Below are positions 8,890 to 17,067 of a stretch of 64,000 nucleotides of DNA, piece by piece. The position numbers and the translations under genes were made by a program. The stretch's first letter is position 1. Every line of letters begins with the position of its first letter. Source of the stretch: Geminisphaera colitermitum TAV2. Lineage in GTDB: Bacteria > Verrucomicrobiota > Verrucomicrobiia > Opitutales > Opitutaceae. The stretch lies in NCBI RefSeq assembly GCF_000171235.2, contig NZ_ABEA03000195.1, positions 35,432 through 99,431 of the forward strand, written 5' to 3'. The notes beneath the pieces are model-generated. The model was not told where the DNA came from. It did not search any database and worked only from the letters and a program-made list of their open reading frames with translations.

Positions 8890-9459
8890 ATGAAACCCAA
8901 CCATCACCAGTCCGGCCCTTATGCCATCCGCCGCCTCCGTTCGCTCGCCACTGTCATTTTTATCATGAGCCTGATCCCATTTGTCACCACCACCGCCCAG
9001 TCCGCGCCCCTTGATGCCGGCGCCGACGCGCCGCACGTTTCCGCCACCACGGAGACGGGAGCCAAAATCAACCTCGCCGACGTGTATTCCAAAAACACCT
9101 ACACGCTCGTCTTTTTTTATCCCAAAGCCTTCACCGGCGGATGCACCGCGCAGAGCTGTTCATTGCGCGACGGCTACGAATCCCTCGCCGCCCTCGGTGT
9201 GGCAATCATCGGAGTGAGCACGGATAACGTGGAGACACAACGACGCTTCAAGGAGGAAAACCGCCTGCCCTACACGCTTCTGGCCGACACTGACAAAACG
9301 GTTGCCCAAGCCTTCGGCCAGCCCTCCGGCGGACGCGCCAGCCGCCAGGCGTATTTGATTAAAGACAACAAAATCATCTACGCCGACCACAAGGGCACCA
9401 CATCCAAACAAGCCGAGACAATCCTCGCCTTCATCAAGGACGCGGCGGCGGCGAAATAG
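8890..9459 (+). CDS. Exported peroxiredoxin, BCP/AhpC-TSA type
   Basis: 189 residues. An N-terminal hydrophobic segment (about residues 18-40, ending near AQSAPL) indicates export to the periplasm. The thioredoxin-fold peroxiredoxin domain follows, with the peroxidatic Cys and a resolving Cys in FTGGCTAQSCSLRD, matching the BCP pattern TxGCTxExCxFRD, and GVSTDNVETQRRFKEE after it. It would reduce H2O2 or organic peroxides using thioredoxin-like donors. The ATG at 8890 is chosen because the signal sequence starts there. Its 3' end overlaps that of the convergent regulator gene by 26 bases. Confidence 0.85.
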   Translation: MKPNHHQSGPYAIRRLRSLATVIFIMSLIPFVTTTAQSAPLDAGADAPHVSATTETGAKINLADVYSKNTYTLVFFYPKAFTGGCTAQSCSLRDGYESLAALGVAIIGVSTDNVETQRRFKEENRLPYTLLADTDKTVAQAFGQPSGGRASRQAYLIKDNKIIYADHKGTTSKQAETILAFIKDAAAAK

Positions 9460-10618
9460 CGGCACCCGTCTCAACCACTCCCAACGTCTGACCCGGTATC
9501 AGATTAGGAATGACAAAGGTCGATTCCAACGTGGACTGTCCCGCCGCCACCTTTTGCACAAGGCGGGCAATGGACTTCGCCAGCGAGCGAATATCGAACA
9601 CATAGCGCGCCGGTTCCGGCGTGCAATTTGCCAGATACGGATCGGCGTCGCGGCACACCAGCGACACCTCGCCCGGCACATCAATGCCCTGGCGGAGCAA
9701 GTGCGTTTGCACCGTGAGAAAACACGCGGGATCGGCGATCAACCACGCCGTCGGACGCGGGCTCCTCGCCAGCAACCGGTCCGCCAGCCGGCACAAATCC
9801 GCCACCGTGCCATCATGGTGCGCCACACTTGCGACCGCGTCCTGCCCCCCTGCGGTTCCCGCGCCCTCCAGAAAACCAACGCGACTCTCGATATCCCCGC
9901 CCCGTTCCTGCCGGTTGAGCACAAACACCAGTTGCCGGTGCCCCAGCCGAAGCATTTGCGTTGCCGCGTGGTGACACGACGCGCGGTAGTTGAAATCCAC
10001 ATGCGGCAGGCTCCCCGCCTCATGCAACGTGCCCACGATCACCGCCCGCAACCGCTGACCCACGCACCACCGCTGCATGGCCGGGCTTGAGTAGGGCAAC
10101 ACCCAGCAATCATGCCGGACCGACGCTGCGAGTTTCCGAAAATACGCCAGAGCCGTTGCGTTGCCCGCGAATTGTTTGTGATAAACCTGCATCGAGATTC
10201 CCCGTTCGTAGAGAATCCGGCGCAGATCATCGATCCATAGAATCGTGCGATGCCGCAGATGCTCCATTTCAAGCGGCAGCAGCAAGCCCACCGAAGCTGC
10301 GCGCCCGCCGCTGCTCCCTCCCCCCCCCCCCCCGATTGCATTTGCCCGCGCCCCCACCCTTGCATCGCTGCTGCCCCGCCGCCGCCGCTTCCGTGCCACC
10401 TGCGTTCCCTGCCGACTGCGCTCCGCAACCCAACCCTCCTGCTGCAACGTTTCCAACGCCGCCCGCACCGTCCGCCTGCTAACCCCAGCCTGTTCAGCCA
10501 GCACGCGCTCTCCCGGCAGTTGCCCCGCCCACTCCCCCGCCTGTAAACGCTCCCGCAAGTATTCCGCGATTTGGGTGGATCGAAGTTGATAGGGGCGGCG
10601 GGAAACAGTGTTCGGCAT
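9434..10618 (-). CDS. GntR-type HTH / LacI-like sensor regulator 1
   Basis: 394 residues. The first 75 residues are a GntR winged helix (STQIAEYLRERLQAGEW, LPGERVLAEQAGVSRRTVR, QEGWVAERSRQGTQVAR). A Gly-rich linker and a LacI/periplasmic-binding-like ligand domain follow from about residue 110 (ASVGLLLPLEMEHLRHRTIL; ...LRLGHRQLVFVLNRQ; PTAWLIADPACFL; PGEVSLVCRDADPYL). This AraR-like arrangement usually senses a sugar or sugar acid. The linker GGGGGGSSGG is encoded by a G14 run on the coding strand. The start codon overlaps a conserved inverted-repeat motif also found at regulator 2, suggesting autoregulation. Confidence 0.85.
   Translation of the reverse strand: MPNTVSRRPYQLRSTQIAEYLRERLQAGEWAGQLPGERVLAEQAGVSRRTVRAALETLQQEGWVAERSRQGTQVARKRRRRGSSDARVGARANAIGGGGGGSSGGRAASVGLLLPLEMEHLRHRTILWIDDLRRILYERGISMQVYHKQFAGNATALAYFRKLAASVRHDCWVLPYSSPAMQRWCVGQRLRAVIVGTLHEAGSLPHVDFNYRASCHHAATQMLRLGHRQLVFVLNRQERGGDIESRVGFLEGAGTAGGQDAVASVAHHDGTVADLCRLADRLLARSPRPTAWLIADPACFLTVQTHLLRQGIDVPGEVSLVCRDADPYLANCTPEPARYVFDIRSLAKSIARLVQKVAAGQSTLESTFVIPNLIPGQTLGVVETGAAISPPPRP
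10320..10333. repeat. C14 homopolymer (G14 on coding strand) in regulator 1 linker
   Basis: The run falls in the Gly linker between the HTH and ligand domains. It is the only long tract in the window that reads as G rather than C on the coding strand. A change of one base would frameshift the regulator and remove its sensor domain. Confidence 0.85.
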
Positions 10619-10654
10619 GGTCTCTTTATGAAACCATTCATGCCGCTTGTGAAT
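10617..10654 (+). promoter_or_regulatory. Operator-like motif, copy 1 (regulator 1)
   Basis: ATGGTCTCTTTATGAAACCA is followed, 11 bases later, by a TGTGAAT segment. It is one of five copies sharing TGGTnnnTTTAnnGRAMCCA plus CTTTTGAAA at the same spacing. The left edge overlaps the start codon of the minus-strand regulator 1 gene. This is the most divergent copy. Confidence 0.6.
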
Positions 10655-10749
10655 CCTCCTTTTCAGAAAAGTATCTATTCTAAAATCAATTCCATTTCAG
10701 AACACGATTCCCCACATTTCACTTACATCCAAAGAATAACATTATTCTA

Positions 10750-11080
10750 AACGGTTCTTCGACGTTTTCAGTGGAAACTCGATAAGTTGATATAGCGGGA
10801 GTTGGCGCGGTAGCGCCCGTAGCGCAGGCATCTTGCCTGCCATCTAAATTGATTGCGCGAAGCGCGGTGACATCGGTTTGTCACGTAGTTCGGTGCATTA
10901 TTGCCAATCCGAACCGTGTGACTCACGAATACGCAGAGGTAACGGTTCGGGCTAAAGCTCCGAACTACGTCAAGGCAAGCGGCGCTTCGCGCAGTAGATT
11001 GGATGGCAGGCAAGATGCCTGCGCTACGGGCGCTGCCGCGCCACCTCTCGTCTATCCACCGAAAATGTCGAAGAACCTTC
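10750..11080. repeat. 330-bp nested foldback with REP core
   Basis: Outer arms 10750-10775 and 11055-11080 match at 22 of 26 positions when one is inverted. Inside lie a second pair (GTAGCGCAGGCATCTTGCC near 10817, inverted near 11005-11030) and a third pair (ACGTAGTTCGG near 10882 and CCGAACTACGT near 10959). It fills most of the 640 bases between the two regulator genes; no gene is seen there. Confidence 0.75.
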
Positions 11081-11258
11081 TAAACCAAAAAGAATCTATT
11101 CGCCCTCGTCTGAGCTCCTCCCTGTCTGGACCGAAGCTTAAACCCTCGCTACTCGATTCCGTTCCCGCCTTCTCGCCACGCCCAACATAACGCCGGAATT
11201 CCGTGTCATGTGGAAATGAATACAAAGGAACTTTGAGAAATTTCCAGGAAATGGAGAG

Positions 11259-12368
11259 TCACCCTTTGCGGCGATCTCGCAAGGTTGCTCCTGCTACGAA
11301 CTCCGGCAAGATGTGCGACTCCATGCCGGCTAACGAAGCTCCCGAAGCAATCCGTTCGGCCATACGCGCAACCTGCTTCGCCAGTTGCCGACTATCAAAA
11401 ACATAGCGGCTCGGTTCCGGCATGCAGCTTGCCAGCCACGCATCCTCATCCCGGCAAACCAACGAAATATCATCGGGGATTCTCACCCCACGCTGCATCA
11501 AACGCGTATGCACCGTAAGGTAACAAAGCGGATCGGCAATCAACCACGCACTCGGCTTCTCCGCTCGCTCCACCAAACGATCCACGAGATGACACACGCC
11601 GTCCGTCGTTCCATTATGATGTATTATTTCTGCCACTACACCGTCATGCGCGCGGGCCGTTTCCAGAAAGGCCGCGCTGCATTCCATATCACCCAGTTTC
11701 CCCTCGCGATCCATAAGCATTGCCAGATGCCGGTGTCCCATTCGGATCATCTGCGCCGCCGCATGATGCCCCGATGCCTGATGATCCACCATCACATGAG
11801 GCAAACCACAACCGGCATGACGCGCCCCAATCACCAGCGCAGGCACATTCGATTCCTCGCACCACTGCTTCATCGACGCGTTCGAATTCGACCAGGAAAT
11901 CAGCCAGCAATCATGTCGCGACTCCCGCACCAGTTTCCGAAATGCCCGGTTTTTGGCTCCATCCGAACGAAATTTCTTCTGGTAAACCTGCAGTCCAATC
12001 TGACGCGAATACAGGATGCGCCTGCATTCATCGATCCACAGGATGGTGCGCTGAAAAAGATGATCCATTTCCACGGGAAGGAAGAGTCCTACCGAACGTG
12101 AACGAAGCGCCATGCGACGGCCCCGCCCTCCTCGTGCGTCCGCCTCCTTCACCGTGGTTCCCTGCCGACTGCGCACCAAGACAACACCCTCCTGCTGCAA
12201 CAAGTCTAAGGCCAAGCGCAGAGTCGTCCGGCTCGTCCCGATCTGTGTCGCCAGCACACGCTCAGCGGGAATGGCATCCCCCCATTCCCCCGACTTGATC
12301 CGTGCGCGCAAAAACGCTGCCACCTGCGTGGCTCTCGTCTGGAAGGGCATGTCACGGGAAGAGTTCAT
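11259..12368 (-). CDS. GntR-type HTH / LacI-like sensor regulator 2
   Basis: 369 residues and clearly a paralogue of regulator 1: the same HTH (TQVAAFLRARIKSGEW, IPAERVLATQIGTSRTTLR), the same domain start (SVGLFLPVEMDHLFQRTIL), and shared WLIADPLCYLTVHTRL and SLVCRDEDAWLASCMPEPSR. The ligand domain differs enough to sense another sugar. Its linker has no homopolymer. It is divergent from the SSS symporter with a 65-base shared promoter that carries an operator-like motif overlapping this gene's start, so it probably controls both itself and the transporter. Confidence 0.85.
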   Translation of the reverse strand: MNSSRDMPFQTRATQVAAFLRARIKSGEWGDAIPAERVLATQIGTSRTTLRLALDLLQQEGVVLVRSRQGTTVKEADARGGRGRRMALRSRSVGLFLPVEMDHLFQRTILWIDECRRILYSRQIGLQVYQKKFRSDGAKNRAFRKLVRESRHDCWLISWSNSNASMKQWCEESNVPALVIGARHAGCGLPHVMVDHQASGHHAAAQMIRMGHRHLAMLMDREGKLGDMECSAAFLETARAHDGVVAEIIHHNGTTDGVCHLVDRLVERAEKPSAWLIADPLCYLTVHTRLMQRGVRIPDDISLVCRDEDAWLASCMPEPSRYVFDSRQLAKQVARMAERIASGASLAGMESHILPEFVAGATLRDRRKG

Positions 12369-12406
12369 GGTTTATTCATTGGACCACGAGATTCCCCTTT
12401 TGAAAA
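12367..12406 (+). promoter_or_regulatory. Operator-like motif, copy 2 (regulator 2 / SSS symporter)
   Basis: ATGGTTTATTCATTGGACCA, 11 bases, then TTTTGAAA. It fills most of the divergent intergenic space between regulator 2 (start at 12368) and the symporter (start at 12434). The TTGAAA inside may serve as a -35 box for the symporter; no strong -10 is seen. Confidence 0.7.
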
Positions 12407-12433
12407 CCCATATCGCATTTTCTTCTTCGGCTT

Positions 12434-14137
12434 ATGTTCGGACTTCAATGGCAAGACTTTCTGGTCATCGTGGCTTACCTCGTTATCGTAACCATCATCG
12501 GCGTGTGGATGGGAAAACGGGTGCACAACATGGGGGATTTCGCGATGCCGCGCACCTTCGGGAAAATCCTGATGATTTTCTTTTCGTTCGGCACGGGCAC
12601 CAATTCCGACCAAGCCGTGGCCGTCGCCGCCAAGAGTTACACCAATGGCATATCGGGCATCTGGTATTCTTGGTTGGGAATCTTCACGACGCCGTTTTTC
12701 TGGATCATCGCGCCGATCTTCCGGCGGCTCCGCGCCGTGACCACGGCGGATGTTTTTGAGGCGCGCTTTGGCCGGAGCATGGCCTGCCTCTATGCGTTTC
12801 TGGGCTTCACAAAGCTGATGTTCAGCATCGGTTTGAGCCTGAAGGGAGGCGCGATCATGCTCACGGCGGTTTCGGGCGGGGCGATCTCCGGTGATGTCTC
12901 CATTTTTGTCCTCACGGTCCTCTTCGTTCTCTACGGCACGGTGGGAGGACTCTCCGCGGCAGTCATGACCGACCTGATTCAGGGGCTTATGACGATCGCG
13001 TTTTCCTTCATGCTGCTGCCATTGATTCTGAATTCAATCGGCGGGCTGGAAGGGATCCGAAGCTCCATCGACAATCCGGAATTTTTCAACCTCTTGTCCA
13101 ATGAACAAATCGGTCTGTTCTTCGTGACGATGCTGGGAATCTTGGGACTGCTGATGGTGATCGGCGCCCCGCATACGATGGGAAATTGTGCGGCGGGACG
13201 GAATGAAATGGACGGTGCCGTAGGCTTCATGGTGGGAAGTTTCGTCAAGCGCATCTGCACGGTGGCATGGGCCTTTGTTGGTCTGGCGGGAGTGGTCTAT
13301 TTCGCCGGGCGGGAGATCAATCCGGAGGAGGTTTACGGGCAGGTGGCACGGGAATTCCTGCCGCGGATCGGGTGGGGATTGCTGGGCTTTTTCCTCGCCT
13401 CGATGATGGCGGCGATGATGAGCACCTGCGACGCCCTCATGGTCGCGGCGTCCGCACTTTTTACCCAAAACCTCTACAAACCGCTGCGCCCGCACCGCTC
13501 GGCCAAGCACTACCTTGCCGTGGTGCGTATCTCCGGTGTCGTGATCGTGACCGGCGCGGTGTCCATCGCGTATCTGCTGCCGGGATTCATTGCTGGCGTG
13601 GAGATTTATTGGAAACTCAGTTCGATCATCGGCCTTGCCCTGCTCATGGGCTTGATGTGGCGCGGATTGACGCCGGCGGGTGCGTGGGCGACCACGCTGG
13701 GCGCATACGGGACATGGCTGCTTCTCTATTATTCTCCCGCCGTCGCATTGATCGCCCGATGCCCGATGGTCACAGAATGGGGCATCATTAGGCAAAATGC
13801 CTCCGGCGTCGCATCGGTATATATGCCCTGGCAGATTCTGTTTTTCCTGATCGCGGGCATTACGTCGGGAATCGTAGTGAGCCGTTTCACGCGGCAAATT
13901 CCACGCGAAAAACTCGATCGTTTCTATGCCCTGATACGGACTCCCATTCAGCCCGGCGAAGTGGTGGAAGAATCCTGCGTCCTCCCGCGAGGCGTCAATC
14001 CGCCAACGCCGCGTCATATTTTCCCCGGAACGTCCATCGAACTGCTCATCCCATCGTCCCGGACGGTGGCGGGTTTCGCCGCTGGCTGCGCGGGGGTCGT
14101 CGCATTGATCGGTGCGGTGGTCTGGATTCTCTCATAA
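12434..14137 (+). CDS. Sodium:solute symporter, SSS family
   Basis: 567 residues with about 13-14 hydrophobic helices; SSS proteins carry 13-15. The N-terminus LQWQDFLVIVAYLVIVTIIG with WMGKRV, and the segment FFSFGTGTNSDQAVAVAAKS, match the inverted-repeat core of SSS sugar/sialic acid/solute transporters, which couple uptake to Na+. The substrate cannot be read from sequence; the neighbourhood suggests a sugar or sialic acid. The gene is preceded by an operator-like motif shared with regulator 2. The stop is only 17 bases before the C22 tract that leads into the next gene. Confidence 0.85.
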   Translation: MFGLQWQDFLVIVAYLVIVTIIGVWMGKRVHNMGDFAMPRTFGKILMIFFSFGTGTNSDQAVAVAAKSYTNGISGIWYSWLGIFTTPFFWIIAPIFRRLRAVTTADVFEARFGRSMACLYAFLGFTKLMFSIGLSLKGGAIMLTAVSGGAISGDVSIFVLTVLFVLYGTVGGLSAAVMTDLIQGLMTIAFSFMLLPLILNSIGGLEGIRSSIDNPEFFNLLSNEQIGLFFVTMLGILGLLMVIGAPHTMGNCAAGRNEMDGAVGFMVGSFVKRICTVAWAFVGLAGVVYFAGREINPEEVYGQVAREFLPRIGWGLLGFFLASMMAAMMSTCDALMVAASALFTQNLYKPLRPHRSAKHYLAVVRISGVVIVTGAVSIAYLLPGFIAGVEIYWKLSSIIGLALLMGLMWRGLTPAGAWATTLGAYGTWLLLYYSPAVALIARCPMVTEWGIIRQNASGVASVYMPWQILFFLIAGITSGIVVSRFTRQIPREKLDRFYALIRTPIQPGEVVEESCVLPRGVNPPTPRHIFPGTSIELLIPSSRTVAGFAAGCAGVVALIGAVVWILS

Positions 14138-14154
14138 CCTGATTGCGTTGCCCT

Positions 14155-14176
14155 CCCCCCCCCCCCCCCCCCCCCC
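14155..14176. repeat. C22 homopolymer before a start codon
   Basis: It lies 10 bases before the ATG at 14187, where a ribosome-binding site would be expected. The paralogous gene at 19082 has no such tract. Confidence 0.9.
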
Positions 14177-14186
14177 GCACACACAC

Positions 14187-15344
14187 ATGATGAAATACAC
14201 AACCTACATCCTCACGCTCGGCGTCCTGATTTCCTGTGCTGCTTTGCAGGCTGAAACCTTGCAGGCAGAAGCGCCGCTGCCGATTTGGGCGGCGAAAAAT
14301 CTCGATGGGCAACCGGTGCGCATTGCGGTTCCCGCGCCGAAAGACCTCCGCTTCGCTCATCTGTCTTGGAACAAGGTGCAGCGCACTCCCAAGGGAACGG
14401 TGATTCTGGCTTACACTGCGGGCACCTTTCACGGCAACGATGGCGGGGGAAGTCCCGCCGTCTCACGTTCCACCGACGGCGGTCGAACCTTCTCGGAGCC
14501 TCAAATCATTCGCGAGTTCGGCCCCGGCCGCGATTACACCCAGAGCGGCAACCTGGCGCTCGGCATTGACGAGAACGGGAACCTCGTGCTGCTCGCAATG
14601 GCTTTCACCGCCGACACCACCAGTCACATCTTCGGCTGGCGCTCGGAGGATGATGGCGTGACTTGGAAGCCGGTGGATACCAGCGCTCTGGGGCCCAACA
14701 AAACAGGATCTGTATTCGGTGATATCGTGTCGGTCGAAGGGCAAGGGCTCATGGTGCTCGGGCATTACCGGCAAGGCTCGAAGCCATATAACCGAGGCAT
14801 CTGGCTGTCCACTTCTCAGGATCAGGGACGCACTTGGAGTCCGGCCCGCCGTATCTCGGATGTTCACGCAGCGGAACCTGTCCTTGTGCAGACTACTTCC
14901 GGTCGGTTGCTCGGCTTTTTCCGCAGTCGAGGTGATAAAACTCTGGGCGGCCGGCAATATGTAGGCGTTTCCGACGACCAAGGTGCCACTTGGAAAACCG
15001 AACTTTCCGTTCTGGATTCTGAAGACAACACCCGGTCCAGACTGGCGGCCCCATTCGCGGTTGAGAATCCCAACAACAAGGGGGAAATCCTCGTGCTCAC
15101 CACCGAGCGCGGCAAAGTCGGAGAAACGCGGGGACGCATCTGGCTCTGGCGGGGGGACGCGCAGAAACTGGACTGGAAGCGCGAGCGCGTGTTGCTTGAA
15201 TTTCCCCACATCCGGGGAGATGCCAACGACGACTTCGGTTATCCATGGCTGCTGCATCTCGAAGGAAACCGCTGGCTGATGTACTATTATCATGGCCAAA
15301 AAAAGGGTGCCAATCCGCTCTGGGTGACCGAGGTGAAGTTGTAA
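14187..15344 (+). CDS. Secreted sialidase-like Asp-box propeller, copy 1
   Basis: 385 residues. Signal peptide MMKYTTYILTLGVLISCAALQA, then a six-bladed-propeller pattern with Asp boxes STDGGRTFSEP, SEDDGVTWKP, STSQDQGRTWSP and SDDQGATWKTE. Such BNR proteins include GH33 exo-sialidases. The FRIP motif of classical sialidases is not seen, so the exact glycosidic target is open. It is near-identical over its length to the gene at 19082, a recent duplication with three genes between start points. There are two in-frame ATGs at 14187 and 14190. Lies directly after the symporter. Confidence 0.8.
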   Translation: MMKYTTYILTLGVLISCAALQAETLQAEAPLPIWAAKNLDGQPVRIAVPAPKDLRFAHLSWNKVQRTPKGTVILAYTAGTFHGNDGGGSPAVSRSTDGGRTFSEPQIIREFGPGRDYTQSGNLALGIDENGNLVLLAMAFTADTTSHIFGWRSEDDGVTWKPVDTSALGPNKTGSVFGDIVSVEGQGLMVLGHYRQGSKPYNRGIWLSTSQDQGRTWSPARRISDVHAAEPVLVQTTSGRLLGFFRSRGDKTLGGRQYVGVSDDQGATWKTELSVLDSEDNTRSRLAAPFAVENPNNKGEILVLTTERGKVGETRGRIWLWRGDAQKLDWKRERVLLEFPHIRGDANDDFGYPWLLHLEGNRWLMYYYHGQKKGANPLWVTEVKL

Positions 15345-15359
15345 TGCGGATACACTTAT

Positions 15360-15581
15360 GGGAGGTCCTAAAAATTGAAAAATTACACAGAGGACACAGA
15401 GCAGGCACAGAGATTGGGGAGGAAAAAACGACTCCGCACCTTTTCCCGCTAACAAAGATTTTTATTTAAAATAAATGACTTACAGAAACATCCCCTTGCA
15501 GAAAAAACATCCGACAATCGGACAGTCCTCCCCAAGCTCTGTGCCCTCTCTGTGTCCTCTGTGTAATTCTTAGGAGCTCCC
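15360..15581 (+). mobile_element. MITE-like 222-bp inverted-repeat element, copy 1
   Basis: Terminal inverted repeats of about 65 bases (GGGAGxTCCTAA, then AATTACACAGAGGACACAG) enclose an AT-rich core. It is flanked by a 4-bp target duplication TTAT at 15356-15359 and 15582-15585. No coding capacity. The right end supplies AGGAG seven bases before the ATG at 15584, so it gives the next gene its ribosome-binding site. Confidence 0.9.
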
Positions 15582-15583
15582 TT

Positions 15584-17017
15584 ATGACAAAGAACGTATC
15601 CAAAAATAAGCGTACACTCGTGATGGATCCGGAACTCGTGAAGTCATCCACCGGCACCACGCTCACGGTCAACCCGCCTCTGGCTGTGCAGCCGGTGATC
15701 GTGCCGGACAAACCTTGGGAAGGGTTTATGATCAACTTCTACACCTCGGTCATCGACGAGGGAGGCAAACTGCGGCTCTGGTACAACTGTCGGGACAAGG
15801 ACCGCAAATTCCATGTCGGCTACGCGGAATCGGAGGACGGTATCCATTGGACCAAGCCCGCCCTTGGTTTGACCGAGTTCGAGGGCAACACGGCAAACAA
15901 CATAGTGAGCGGAACCAATTTTTTCGCCGGCAACGTGTTTCGCGATCCCCATGCGGCCTCTCCCGACGCCGCCTATGTCTGCATAAGCAGCGTGTTCAAG
16001 GGGTTTGCGCCGCCGGCCGAATGCGCCATCTACCGCTACACGTCGCCGGACGGCCTGCGCTGGAAGCGGGATGCGGAGCCGATGCTGGCATTCGAGGCCG
16101 ATTCCCAGAATGTCACGCTGTGGGACGAAAAGTTGGGAAGCTATGTGCTTTTCCTGCGCGGCTGGGACCTGCACGACCCGGCGGGGCGCGCGCGCAGGGT
16201 CGTCAGGCTTGAGCTGGATGCATTGGACCGGCCAACCGGGATCAAACCGACGGGGCGCGGGCAGACGAAAGAACCGGAGCGAACGCCCTTCATCGCCGAC
16301 GAGATACCCACGGTCTTCGCCTGTGATGCGCTCGATCCTATGCACACGGATGTTTATACCAGCGCCGTCCATCCCTACGGGACGCAGGGCGAATGGCTGG
16401 TGGGTTTTCCGTCAATGTATCGCCACGATACCGAGTCGCCCCATCGCAACGACGGGCGCACGGAGATCCAATTTATCGCCAGCCGCGACGGGAAAAAATG
16501 GCTTCGCTTCGACCGGGCTCCGTATGTGGCGCCAGGATTGGACGGCAGCGCGAGCGCGAACATGATCTACATCGGAGCAGGCTTGGTTGAACGCGGCGAC
16601 GAAGTCTGGCATTACGGGACGATTTATCGCACCACGCATGGCGATGAGCCCGCGCGCCAGAAGCAGCAGGATGGCACCATCTGTCGTTTCACCCAGCGCA
16701 TCGACGGATTCGTTTCCCTCAATTTCGCACCCGCTGGAGGTCGCTGCCTGACCAAGCCGGTGCCCGTCACCGGCGGGAAACTGAAGCTCAATGTTGACAC
16801 TGGTGCCTTGGGAGAAGCCCGCGTCGGATTGTTGGATGAAAACGGACACGAAATCCTAGGCTTTGGAGTGGACGAATGCGAACCGCTGCGACTGAACGCA
16901 ACTGGCGCCGATATTCGCTGGAAGGAACAGGCTGACCTTGCGTCCCTGCTGGGGCGGCAGGTGAGTCTCTTGATCGTGGCGACACGCACGAAGTTGTTCT
17001 CATTTCGTTTTGAATAA
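15584..17017 (+). CDS. Cytosolic five-bladed-propeller glycosidase-like protein
   Basis: 477 residues with no signal peptide. Repeated motifs such as LWYNCRDKDRKFHVGYAESE, DGIHWTKPALGL, FRDPHAASPDAAYVC and DGLRWKRDAEPML are those of GH32/GH43/GH117-like propellers that act on glycosides. The C-terminal 110 residues (from about GGKLKLNVDTGALGEARVGL) form a beta-sandwich like the accessory domain of such enzymes. It shares this layout with the gene at 36410. Acidic residues fit for catalysis are present but I cannot assign them. Translation probably starts from an AGGAG delivered by the repeat element just upstream. Confidence 0.65.
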   Translation: MTKNVSKNKRTLVMDPELVKSSTGTTLTVNPPLAVQPVIVPDKPWEGFMINFYTSVIDEGGKLRLWYNCRDKDRKFHVGYAESEDGIHWTKPALGLTEFEGNTANNIVSGTNFFAGNVFRDPHAASPDAAYVCISSVFKGFAPPAECAIYRYTSPDGLRWKRDAEPMLAFEADSQNVTLWDEKLGSYVLFLRGWDLHDPAGRARRVVRLELDALDRPTGIKPTGRGQTKEPERTPFIADEIPTVFACDALDPMHTDVYTSAVHPYGTQGEWLVGFPSMYRHDTESPHRNDGRTEIQFIASRDGKKWLRFDRAPYVAPGLDGSASANMIYIGAGLVERGDEVWHYGTIYRTTHGDEPARQKQQDGTICRFTQRIDGFVSLNFAPAGGRCLTKPVPVTGGKLKLNVDTGALGEARVGLLDENGHEILGFGVDECEPLRLNATGADIRWKEQADLASLLGRQVSLLIVATRTKLFSFRFE

Positions 17018-17026
17018 ATGCCCCCT

Positions 17027-17037
17027 CCCCCCCCCCC
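17027..17037. repeat. C11 homopolymer upstream of FAD oxidoreductase 1
   Basis: It lies in the 50-base gap between the propeller stop and the ATG at 17068, 30 bases before that ATG, and is followed by a CCTCCACCTCCGCCTCCAC microsatellite. Confidence 0.8.
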
Positions 17038-17067
17038 GCCTCCACCTCCGCCTCCACAACTTTTATT

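Noticed and set aside
14155..14176. The poly-C tract acting as a Shine-Dalgarno site
   Set aside because: The anti-SD of 16S rRNA is itself C-rich (CCUCC), so a C run cannot pair with it. Any effect on translation must be indirect.
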